Positions 17,001 through 23,659 of a stretch of 25,000 bases of DNA are shown here, one piece after another; positions within the stretch are counted from its first letter, which is position 1; every line of letters begins with the position of its first letter. Position numbers and translations under genes: made by a program. The stretch is from Prorocentrum cordatum (taxonomy: Eukaryota > Sar > Dinophyceae > Prorocentrales > Prorocentraceae): assembly GCA_963575745.1 (NCBI GenBank), contig CAUYUJ010009824.1, forward strand, positions 1 through 25,000, given 5' to 3'. The notes under the pieces were generated by a model that ran no database searches, was not told the DNA's origin, and saw only the letters and a list, made by a program, of their open reading frames with translations.

Positions 17001-18216
17001 TGCATTGGAGGGGGTGTTGCGCGAGGTTTTGGCTCAACCCACTGTCTTTGAGAGAGTTGGTGACAAGCACCTGCAAGACACGGTGCAGGACGTCAACTCG
17101 TGCACCTGGTTTCAAGTGAAGGGAGCAAAGTCGGTGGCGCGTGCAGTCATAGGTGCACGACCGGGCATGCCGCCAGCCGATGTCTTCTTCACTCTTGCGT
17201 TTGCTCCTGTCCATGAGAAGCTGAGAGGTAGATTCTTTGCAGAAGGGATTACGATTGATATCCGGGAGTTGCTGCCAGAATTGCCCATATGCTTTCGCGA
17301 CAGGGAGCGTGACACTGATTCCGTCGTCGGATCACCGTCTTATGTTGACGACTTAGCAGTATTGCAGATGAGCACGAGCGCACGTGATTGTCCTCGCCTC
17401 GCCTCCGTCGTTGTTCGAATTGTGCATGAGGTCATGTCGTCGTCTGGTTTCGTCGTTAACTACGGGGAGGGTAAGTCCACCTTGCTTTTTGGGCTTGAAG
17501 GTACGGGGAAAGGTGCAGTGCAGGCTAAGCTTGCAGATATGAAGGGCCAGTTTCAGGTTTCGAGTATAGGCAAATGCGTTTATATGGCCAACGTTTGCAA
17601 GCATCTGGGATCCATGATCCACGCGTCGCGTACCACGACGGCGGAGCTCATGCACCGTCACCGCTCTCAGCTAGGCGTTTTGGGTGCTCTTAAGCGTGCT
17701 GTGTTTAAGAACAATAACGACTTGGACGTGGCTCATAAGTACAAGTTTGGGGCTGCCTACTGCCACAGTCGGGTCCTGTTCCATTGTGCCGTGTGGTCTG
17801 GGCTTTCGTGTGGTAACCAGCGGTTCCTGGAAACTGCTTACTTGGCCTCAATGCGGGCCGCGATGGGGTATAGGCGTCAGGAGGAGGATGATTTGCGTGC
17901 CTGGCCCACCCATAAGTTGTACGTTGCCTGCCGCCGATTGCCGCCCCTCGTCGTGATCCAGCTGAGGAGGCTTCGGTTTTTGCCCAAACTCCTGGACTCC
18001 GCTTCCCAGGGCCTTTTGCACATGTTGGACGCCTTGATTGAGGCGAAGGGGAGCTGGGCACAGATGCTCAGCGCGGATCTGGTATGGATGGCCGATCGAA
18101 TCAGCGTGCCTGCGATACACCGTCCCGTTAGCGGCACGTCTTGGTGGATTTACTTGCCCGCACGGACAGAGCGATGTGGACCTCTTGGTGTCGGGAGGCC
18201 GGGCGCAGTGCCCTAG
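13978..18216 (+). CDS. ORF2: RNase H, APE-like endonuclease and reverse transcriptase polyprotein
   Basis: The frame opens after TAA 13975-13977. Numbering here counts codon 14032 as residue 1. RNase H: D36 (YTDGS), E89 (TAELVGIVWAL), D121 (MSDSQ), then H166 and N172-E-x-x-D176, about 14122-14585, so all four acidic residues are present. APE-like endonuclease: N276 (SYNAE), E312 (GIQEAR), D425/N427 (LGDANARLG), D489 (HRIDYV), D518-H519, about 14824-15621. It should nick target DNA to prime reverse transcription. RT: KKGDP near 877, D956 (FTDLKAAF), GARPGMPPAD (motif B), Y1104-V-D1106-D1107, and KHLGS near 1190 starting the thumb, about 16590-17650. A helical C-terminal tail follows to the TAG at 18214. 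The first ATG lies after D36, so translation probably enters from ORF1b. RNase H at the N-terminus is unusual. No integrase or protease is seen. Confidence 0.9.
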   Translation, partial: LAGADRIVRRIVAQAPVRLLTDIGNVELKLVSEFALGVAERCDRPLGPVALYTDGSLTKDEGSSGWAMIATCMGEEGDVRFLGFLAGGVVATLGFNLEREVSSVTAELVGIVWALVWTVAQAEVGGDQGSRFPVTIMSDSQVAIDITLGISVGHAEPQLAALARHLYELARARVHIALLHIYGHNKNCWNELADDIAKSTRTLQYDCVDPALVREMYFTPSLAWNWIAELGSAGRQQYPLHGQYQFRMPDHPQCCDVAGAGTFVQAIPETCGQFDCSESVKKAVLRDFVLASYNAESAQDLVRGERTVFRGQWLRQQFAEAAVLLVGIQEARTPRGSRSADGFFCFSTGPEGGKNLGCELWVNAAVPYAKVGGRDVYLKAAHCLVVEAEPRSLVVKISAPHWSTVVMVCHAPCTEAKIDVRKRWWDHAKRIVSRFGVDIILGDANARLGDKQSEVVGTFGGTSEDSNGEFFHALLCEARLAAVTTMSPAATPTYTYMRHSGSQHRIDYVCAPLCLACHVTEHGVLHDIDVDRRHQDHYPVYAKFRWNEHIMVGKRVPAIDVAATRDPVKREAFEKDLLDCPPLHWSLDVNRHFELLTSMMYQCAVNNFARGKKGPVRSYIRAETLWAIRLRRTVRGVLRAFRNCDARPLLSFAVSLVQADDEPDTAAARLAFPDFDACVGVLCFGARLWVEQLQGVHEFHETCLMFLRTSQRIIRKKLRGDRADFLVEGAQKVNDAIAASDGREEWGWMSCLMAFGGSRSKGDKGALPMRLDTTGVPFESREALAYGLLQHFAAAEKASICTVEELVVAYNAQQKAFTSVGARELSSLHSLDSLRCDLLRASRKKAGGPDLLTNDVYLAAPDVCARMLLPLLTKVQLTCREPLAWKGGVAHDLFKKGDPRLLSNFREILLGVHVCKHHHKFLRRKIVEVASALLDIDQRGGRAGRGTASASLQVRVFQDFAHSRGCSTVLYFTDLKAAFHTVIREFLVPLPSAASELEDVVDDLALPFALEGVLREVLAQPTVFERVGDKHLQDTVQDVNSCTWFQVKGAKSVARAVIGARPGMPPADVFFTLAFAPVHEKLRGRFFAEGITIDIRELLPELPICFRDRERDTDSVVGSPSYVDDLAVLQMSTSARDCPRLASVVVRIVHEVMSSSGFVVNYGEGKSTLLFGLEGTGKGAVQAKLADMKGQFQVSSIGKCVYMANVCKHLGSMIHASRTTTAELMHRHRSQLGVLGALKRAVFKNNNDLDVAHKYKFGAAYCHSRVLFHCAVWSGLSCGNQRFLETAYLASMRAAMGYRRQEEDDLRAWPTHKLYVACRRLPPLVVIQLRRLRFLPKLLDSASQGLLHMLDALIEAKGSWAQMLSADLVWMADRISVPAIHRPVSGTSWWIYLPARTERCGPLGVGRPGAVP
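18132..18216 (+). other. ORF2/ORF3 overlap, -1 register
   Basis: ORF3's frame is open from 18132, after TAG 18129-18131, and ORF2 ends with TAG 18214-18216, so the two frames overlap by 85 nt. ORF3's first ATG is at 18174. No classical slippery heptamer is visible in the ORF2 register. A GT (18082) to AG (18131) pair of 50 nt would also fuse the frames in register, but the donor GTATGG is weak. A single-base indel in this copy is the simplest alternative. Confidence 0.5.
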
Positions 18217-19697
18217 CAGAACACTTAGCGTTGGCCGAGGTAGCTATATGGAGAAGTGATTTGCACGATATATGTTTGCGCGGTAACCTTCCTGTACCCC
18301 ATATTCTCAAGCCTGCTGCGAGCGAGCTCGTTTATCCCTGTCGGGACTGCGACCTAGTCTTCAATTCTAAAGTGGCATGGTCGCGGCATCGAACACTGGC
18401 GCATCCGGTGTTCGACCTGGCGGGACGCGTCGCAGTGGGCACGGTCTGTCAAGCATGCTGTTTGGATTGGAGCAGGCGTAGCCGCCTGCTTCGACATCTC
18501 CGCTTCGGATCGCGGCACTGCTTAGCTCAGCTGGTGCATCATATGGAACCGCTATCAGTCGAGCAGGTGTGTGAGCTACGTGCTGAAGACGCCCGTGAGG
18601 CGCGTGCTGCCCGTATGCGTGGGGAGTGTCAGAACTATGCTGCAGGACCGCCCGTGAGGATCATTGGCCCTGCCCTGGGAGGCGAGGTGGATCCAGTCGT
18701 CATCAGGGCGACTACGGAGGGTGTGGAGCGAGCCCAGCACCAGGTGGAGTGTGATGTGCAATCGTCTGGGCTCCCTCGACAACCGACGTTCACGAGGTAT
18801 TATCTCCATCTTTTTAGTGGCCAGAGGCGTCAGGACGACGTCCAGGCCCATTTTGAAGTTTTCCAGGCGCGTTCGTTGTTGCCTGTCATCATGCTTTCAG
18901 TGGATGTAGCTAACAGCCCCGTTCGAGGTGATCTCACTCAGAAAAAGTCTGTGCAGCAGCTACTGTCGCTAATATGGGACGGTGCAGTCCTGGGCGCGGT
19001 CGGAGGACCCCCATGCGAGACCTGGTCTAAAGGCAGAGCTAACCCACCTCCGTGCGGAGGCGACAGGCCACGGGTGTTGAGATCCGACAAGTGGCTCTGG
19101 GGCCTGCCTGCTCGCTCGAAGTCCGAATGGGAACAAATAATGCTTGGTAATCGTTTGCTCCAGACTATGTTGCAGGTTGCATATGTGTGCATGGCAAAGG
19201 GTATTGCTTGCATCGTCGAACACCCCCTCGCGCCTCCTCTTCCTCACCTCCCCTCAATATGGCGCCTGCCAGAAGTACGTGCGATGAGGGGCATGTCCCG
19301 ACAGGCACGTGTGGAGTTTTTGAATGTTGATCAGTGTCAGTGCGGGGCCCGCTCTCGGAAACCGACAACCCTGCTCGCTGTCAACTCTCCTGGTTTGAAA
19401 GATTTGATCCGCCAGCTCCCAGGCAGCGGTATATGTAACCATGAGTCGCATCCTGAGGAGTTGGTGGGCACCCGTGCGAATGGCCAGTTTTCTACCGCCG
19501 CTGCCAAACAGTACCCGTCTTTGTTATCCAAAGTCATTGCTCAGTCTCTGCTCTTGGCGGCTCCCTCAGACATGACCTTGTTGCAGGCAGGAACAGTGCC
19601 CGAGGTTCCAGCAGAGGTCGAGGAGTTTTTCGCGCCCTTCGACCCGTTCTACGAAGGACACGGGTGGGGGCAGTTCGCGTCGGACAGGCACCACTAA
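18174..19697 (+). CDS. ORF3: two C2H2 zinc fingers and a DNA cytosine-C5 methyltransferase-like domain
   Basis: Numbering is from ATG 18174 (507 aa); the open frame extends back to 18132. Two C2H2 fingers come first: C56-x2-C59-x12-H72-x4-H77 and C92-x2-C95-x12-H108-x6-H115. The C-terminal half then shows an ordered set of motifs like those of C5 cytosine methyltransferases: LHLFSGQRR (211-219, motif I-like SAM loop), D244 after a beta strand (motif II-like), RGDL (251-254, motif III-like), GGPPCETWS with C281 (motif IV, catalytic Cys), IVEHP with E349 (motif VI-like), QCQCGARSRKPTTLL (motif VIII-like), and TAAAKQYPSLLSKVIAQSL near the C-terminus (motif X-like). The predicted reaction is methyl transfer from SAM to cytosine. 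Motif I is divergent, lacking the FxGxG glycines, so activity is uncertain. It directly follows ORF2 and may be made as its extension. Confidence 0.75.
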   Translation: MWTSWCREAGRSALAEHLALAEVAIWRSDLHDICLRGNLPVPHILKPAASELVYPCRDCDLVFNSKVAWSRHRTLAHPVFDLAGRVAVGTVCQACCLDWSRRSRLLRHLRFGSRHCLAQLVHHMEPLSVEQVCELRAEDAREARAARMRGECQNYAAGPPVRIIGPALGGEVDPVVIRATTEGVERAQHQVECDVQSSGLPRQPTFTRYYLHLFSGQRRQDDVQAHFEVFQARSLLPVIMLSVDVANSPVRGDLTQKKSVQQLLSLIWDGAVLGAVGGPPCETWSKGRANPPPCGGDRPRVLRSDKWLWGLPARSKSEWEQIMLGNRLLQTMLQVAYVCMAKGIACIVEHPLAPPLPHLPSIWRLPEVRAMRGMSRQARVEFLNVDQCQCGARSRKPTTLLAVNSPGLKDLIRQLPGSGICNHESHPEELVGTRANGQFSTAAAKQYPSLLSKVIAQSLLLAAPSDMTLLQAGTVPEVPAEVEEFFAPFDPFYEGHGWGQFASDRHH

Positions 19698-19777
19698 TTG
19701 TCTTGCCGCCGCCGCTGCTGCCTCTCCTTTGCATGATTCTTCAGTGCGGTCTTCGGCCTCCATCGGTGCAGGAAGAA
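19698..19777 (+). other. Short 3' untranslated region of the retroelement
   Basis: About 80 bp lie between the ORF3 stop (TAA 19695-19697) and the (GGA)n tract. The stretch contains GCCGCCGCCGCTGCTGCC and no poly(A) signal that I recognise. No stable conserved stem-loop stands out by eye. Confidence 0.5.
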
Positions 19778-19888
19778 GGAGGAGGAGGAGGAGGAGGAGG
19801 AGGAGGAGGAGGAGTTGGAGTTGGAGTTGGAGTTGGAGTTGGAGTTGGAGTTGGAGTTGGAGTTGGAGTTGGAGGAGGAGGAAGAGGG
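19778..19888 (+). repeat. (GGA)n followed by (GGAGTT)10 array
   Basis: GGA triplets run from about 19778 to 19810, then ten perfect GGAGTT hexamers (19811-19870), then GGA/GGAAGA to about 19888. The hexamer looks derived from GGA triplets. It forms the 3' edge of the retroelement. Open frames through it (poly-Gly-Val, Arg-Ser-Trp) are artefacts. Confidence 0.9.
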
Positions 19889-19892
19889 TTCA

Positions 19893-20059
19893 TACTAATC
19901 AGGATATAGAGATACTTGAACTATTCATAATACGAAACAGACGACGAATAATCATACTGCGAATGCGAAGACTAATACAACTCATGCAAATGAGGCTAAT
20001 AGTAATACGAATTATGATTATACGAAGAAGAAACATATTAATCAACATAATAATACCTA
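19893..20059. other. AT-rich island with imperfect triplet texture
   Basis: About 165 bp dominated by ATA, AAT, CGA and ACT words stands out sharply from its GC-rich surroundings. It abuts the left end of the large inverted repeat. It may be a decayed AAT-type microsatellite or the insertion target. The right end is also followed by a short AT-rich stretch (22713-22733). Confidence 0.5.
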
Positions 20060-20115
20060 CCTATACGACCACCCTTCGGGTGATAAGGAGATTCGGGGGG
20101 GGAGGAACCAACGTC

Positions 20116-20260
20116 TCACTCGATCGGTCTCTTTATCGATCTCACTGTCGATCTCAGTATCGGTCTCGCTCGATCGATCTCCCTCGATCGATCTCACAAT
20201 CGATCTCACAATCGATCTCACTCGATCTCACTCGATCTATCTCACACTCGATCTCACTCG

Positions 20261-20262
<2 letters not shown>
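20116..20262 (+). repeat. ATCGATCTCACT-type tandem repeat, left arm
   Basis: The segment is a chain of imperfect 8-12 bp units built on ATCGATCTCAC(T/A). The same unit appears inverted at 22450-22672 and direct again at 22965-23300. Confidence 0.8.
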
Positions 20263-20293
<31 letters not shown>

Positions 20294-20294
20294 G

Positions 20295-20366
<72 letters not shown>

Positions 20367-20415
20367 GCATCATCATCATCAGCATCACATCATCGCATCA
20401 GCATCTCATCATCAA

Positions 20416-20446
<31 letters not shown>

Positions 20447-20447
20447 G
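20261..20447 (+). repeat. (ATC)n microsatellite
   Basis: Long CAT/ATC triplet array with a few GCATC and CGTC interruptions. It reads as poly-His in one frame, which I do not regard as coding. The mirror-image (GAT)n array begins at 21336. Confidence 0.95.
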
Positions 20448-20735
20448 CGGGACACCGCGGGACACCGGCGGGACACCGCGGGGCACCGCGGGACACCGCG
20501 GGACACCGCGGGACACCGGCGGGACACCGCGGGCCACCGGCCGCCCGGAAGCCAGACATTTGGTCCGGCCGCGCCTCAGCCACACGGGACACCAGCGGGA
20601 CACCGGCGGGACACCGCGGGCCACCGCCCGCCTGGAAGGGAGACATTTGGTCCGGCCGCGCCTCAGCCACACGGGACACCAGCGGGACACCGGCGGGACA
20701 CCGCGGGCCACCGGCCGCCCAGAAGGAAGACATTT
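20448..20735 (+). repeat. GGGACACCG minisatellite with three longer units
   Basis: It starts as about eight copies of a 10-11 bp GGGACACCG(C/GC) unit. Then come three higher-order units of about 85-90 bp, each holding GACATTTGGTCCGGCCGCG, CTCAGCCACA and GGGACACC words (near 20560, 20640 and 20730). Confidence 0.85.
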
Positions 20736-20738
20736 GGT

Positions 20739-20891
20739 CCGGCCGCGCCTCAGCCACAGGAGACTTTCTTCTCGCCCGCCCACGCAGCTTCGCCTCGCCC
20801 GCACGCACGGCACCCACGAACACGAAACCGAAATCGATTTCCCGGTAGGGGGGCTCTCCGTTCCACTTCGATCTCACCCCCTCACCTCCGA
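20739..20891 (+). repeat. 150-bp module, left copy
   Basis: Runs from GGCCGCGCCTCAGCCAC to CTCACCTCCGA. Landmarks are GAGACTTTCTTCTCGCCCGC, ACGAACACGAAACCGAAATC, GATTTCCCGG and CCGTTCCACTTCGATCTC. It is nearly identical, inverted, to 21070-21217 and is repeated in direct orientation at 23453-23600. Confidence 0.85.
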
Positions 20892-21069
20892 TACGACCAG
20901 CCTGCGGGTGGTAAGGAGGTTGGGGGGGGAGGGGGGCCAGCAATGGGCAATAGTGGTGATTGTTGCGTTGCCGCTCGCTCTTGGGAGCCTTGGTGTCGAG
21001 TTGCTTACGTCATCCTTCGCTCTTGGGCGCCTTGGTATCATTCTCCCCCCCCCGGGAACCAACGAAAAA
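20892..21069. other. Spacer of the composite inverted repeat
   Basis: The spacer contains a diverged copy of the element terminus (20892-20938), an internal direct repeat of CGCTCTTGGG...GCCTTGGT (20976 and 21018), and CCCCCCCCCGGGAACC near 21045. No protein or RNA gene is recognised. Confidence 0.6.
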
Positions 21070-21335
21070 ATCGGAGGTGAGGGGGTGAGATCGAAGCGGA
21101 ATGGAGAGCCCCCATACCGGGAAATCGATTTCGGTTTCGTGTTCGTGCGTGCCGTGCGGGCGAGGCGAAGCTGCGTGGGCGGGCGAGAGAAAGTCTCCTG
21201 TGGCTGAGGCGCGGCCGGAGCAAAAGAACCTTGACCTGGCGGCCGGTGCCCCGCGGTGTCCCGCCGGTGTCCCGCTCGGGGGCCGGTGGCGCGCGGTGTC
21301 CCGCTGGTGTCCCGCTGGTGTCCCGTCGGTGTCCC
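21070..21335 (-). repeat. 150-bp module plus minisatellite, inverted copy
   Basis: 21070-21217 is the reverse complement of 20739-20891. After it, 21240-21335 carries the minisatellite unit in reverse (CGGTGTCCCG), ending directly against (GAT)n at 21336. Confidence 0.85.
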
Positions 21336-21428
<93 letters not shown>

Positions 21429-21741
21429 ACTGATGATGATGTTGATGATATTGACGATGATGATAATGGTGATGGTGGTGACGATGATGGTGTCCCGATG
21501 ATGATGATGTTGTTGTTGTTGACGATGTTGATGGTGATGATGGTGATGGTGGTGGTGATGATGGTGCCCCGATGATGATCATGTTTGTGATGATGATGAT
21601 GTTGCTGATGCTGATGATGGTGCCACGACGATGATGATGCTAATGATCCTGATGATGTTGATGATGATCAGATGATGATTTGGTGATGATGATGATGATG
21701 AAGACGATGATGATGATGGTGTCCCGATGATGATGATGATG

Positions 21742-21772
<31 letters not shown>

Positions 21773-22288
21773 GATTGATAATGATGCTGTTGATGATGAT
21801 GGTGATGATCATGATGGTGTCCCGATGATGATGATAACGATGATGACGACGATGATGGTGTCCCGATGATGATGCTGATGATGTTGATGTTGAGGATGAT
21901 GAGGAGGTGATGATGATAATTTTGATGATGATGGCCCAATGATGGTGACGATGATGTTGATGTTGATGATGATGATTATGATGATGGTGTCCCGATGATG
22001 GTGATGAGGTTGATGATGATTGTGACGATGATGGTGTTCCGATGATAATGATGTTGCTAATGATGATGATGATGATGATGATGATGGGTTCCCGATGATG
22101 ATGCTGATGATGTTGATGATGTTGTTCATGACCATGATGATGGGATGATGATTGTGGTGGTGTTCCGATGATGATGGTGTCCCGATGATGATTATGATGA
22201 TGTTGATGATGCTTATAGTTACGATAATGATGTCCCGATGTTGATGATGATGGTGATGCTGCTGATGATGATGATGATGGTGATGAGG

Positions 22289-22331
<43 letters not shown>

Positions 22332-22440
22332 AATGATGCTGATGATGATGTTGATGATGATGATGGTGTCCCGATGATGTTGATGATGCTGATGGTGTTG
22401 GTGACGTTGATGACGATGATGTTGTTGATGATGGTGACGA
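21336..22440 (+). repeat. (GAT)n array, pure then degenerate, punctuated by GTGTCCCGATGATG
   Basis: About 21336-21428 is nearly pure GAT triplets. The remaining kilobase is degenerate GAT/GTT/GGT. The word GGTGTCCCGATGATG or a close variant interrupts it about a dozen times, for example near 21490, 21719, 21818, 21858, 21988, 22176 and 22366. The GTGTCCC word is the minisatellite unit of the neighbouring module, so the array probably grew from that junction by amplifying triplets and junction together. Confidence 0.9.
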
Positions 22441-22449
22441 CGTTGATTG

Positions 22450-22672
22450 TGATATTGATTGTGATATCGTTCGTGAAATCGATAGTTAGACCGAATGTGA
22501 GATCGATAGTGAGATCGATAGTGGGATCGATGTGAGATCGATAGTCAGATCGATTGTGAGATCGATCGAATGAAATAGATCGAGCGAGATCGATTGTGAG
22601 ATCGATCGAGTGAGATCGATCGAGCGAGACCGATTTTGATATCGGTAGTGAGATCGATAGTGAGACCGCTAG
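22450..22672 (-). repeat. ATCGATCTCACT-type tandem repeat, inverted right arm
   Basis: The chain is GTGAGATCGATA-like units, the reverse of 20116-20262, leading into the right terminal motif. Confidence 0.8.
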
Positions 22673-22736
22673 CCCCGAACCTCCTTATCACCCGAAGGGT
22701 GGTCGTATAGGGTAATTTATTTTGTTCATTTTGCAA

Positions 22737-22850
22737 GGGCTTGGGGGGCCGTTTGGGCGCGTCTTTTGGGGCTCTTGGGGGGTCTTGGAGGCCTCTAGGG
22801 GGGCTCTTGGGGGCCTCTTGGGTGCCTCTTGGGAGCCTTTCGGGGATGGC
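22737..22850 (+). repeat. G-rich imperfect repeat (GGGGCTCTTGGGGGCC-like)
   Basis: Four to six imperfect units of about 16-20 bp with CTCTTGGG or CTTGGGG cores lie just outside the right end of the composite element. Open frames through it are not supported as genes. Confidence 0.6.
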
Positions 22851-22964
22851 GCACACTTGCTGCTTTTCCGACACCTCGCGGTCGAGCATGGGAAGGTAAA
22901 GGCGGCGGGAGCGGGCCGGCGGCGGATGCCTCACAGCGTCGCACAGGGGACGGACGCGGTCTCA

Positions 22965-23600
22965 CGATCGATCTCACCATCGATCTCACTATCGATCTCT
23001 CTATCGATCTCACAAGCGATGCCGTTATCGGTCTCACGATCGATGGGACCATCGATCCCACTATCGATCTCACTCGATCGATCTCACTATCGATTTCACT
23101 CGATCGATAGCACTGTCGATCTCACTCTGGATCTCGCTATCGATCCCACTAACTACCTCCCTATCGATATCACTCGATCTCACAATCGGTATCACTATTC
23201 ATCTCACTATCGATCTTACTATCGATCTCACAATCGATGGGACCATCGATCCCACTATCGATCTCACTATCACAATCGATTTCGTTATCGGTCTCACTAT
23301 CGTTTTTTCGCACCCACCAGCGGGACACCGCGGGCCACCGCTTGCCGGAGGGAGAATCATTTGGTCGGCCGGGGCCCAGCCACAAGCGGGACACCGGCGG
23401 GACACCGGCGGGCCACCGCGGGCCACCGCTTGCCGGAGGGAGAATCATTTGGTCCGGCCGCGACTCAGCCACCGGAGACTTTCTTCTCGCCCGCTCACGC
23501 AGCTTCGCCTCGCTCGCACGCACGGCACGCACGAACACGAAACCGAAACCGATTTCCCGGGGGTTCTCCGTTCCACTTCGATCTCACCCCCCAACCTCCG
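22965..23600 (+). repeat. Third, direct copy of the composite module (ATCGAT repeats, minisatellite, 150-bp module)
   Basis: Order and orientation match the left arm at 20116-20891: ATCGATCTCAC repeats (22965-23300), GGGACACCG/GGGCCACCG minisatellite with two CTTGCCGGAGGGAGAATC units (23320-23450), and the 150-bp module (23453-23600). The (ATC)n array is missing, so the triplet expansion is a separate event from the module. Confidence 0.8.
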
Positions 23601-23659
23601 AAGAAGACGAATGATAATAAGAAGTGGCACGTGTGCCATGGCTCTTGCACAAACGGAGG

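Larger units (their letters stand above)
11237..19777 (+). mobile_element. Apparently intact non-LTR retrotransposon with RNase H, APE endonuclease, RT and methyltransferase-like domains
   Basis: About 8.5 kb of + strand DNA carries four long consecutive frames (ORF1, ORF1b, ORF2, ORF3) covering 11244-19697 with almost no non-coding space. An APE-like endonuclease with RT, the absence of any integrase or aspartic-protease motif, and no long direct terminal repeats make this a non-LTR (LINE-like) element. Boundaries are inferred from (GGA)n tracts on both sides, 11204-11236 and 19778-19810. There is no poly(A) tail. The reading frames contain no internal stops over 620, 314, about 1400 and about 507 codons, which argues for a young, possibly active copy. 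A full-length 5' UTR is not evident, so the true 5' end may lie further upstream. Confidence 0.8.
20060..22712. mobile_element. 2.65-kb composite foldback element with inverted modular arms
   Basis: The termini 20060-20097 and 22675-22712 are inverted copies with 37 of 38 positions matching (outer CCTATACGACCACCC, a small CACCC/GGGTG hairpin, then GATAAGGAG). Inside, modules occur in mirror order. On the left are (ATCGATCTCACT)-type repeats 20116-20262, (ATC)n 20261-20447, a GGGACACCG minisatellite 20448-20735, and a roughly 150-bp module 20739-20891. On the right are the inverted 150-bp module 21070-21217, inverted minisatellite 21240-21335, a (GAT)n field 21336-22440, and inverted ATCGAT repeats 22450-22672. 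A diverged direct copy of the terminal motif (ACGACCAGCCTGCGGGTGGT) lies at 20893-20912. There is no transposase gene inside. It may be a non-autonomous foldback transposon or an inverted segmental duplication. Confidence 0.7.

Noticed and set aside
11237-19777. LTR retrotransposon or virus-like element
   Set aside because: No integrase, no aspartic protease, no long terminal direct repeats and no primer-binding site were seen; an APE-like endonuclease is present instead.
20448-20735. CRISPR-like spaced repeats
   Set aside because: The units are contiguous or variably spaced minisatellite copies without unique spacers, in a eukaryote-like context.
19729-21207. 492-codon frame with poly-His and Ser/Arg repeats
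   Set aside because: It is built from (GGA)n, (GGAGTT)n, ATCGAT repeats and (ATC)n, with no unique protein sequence.
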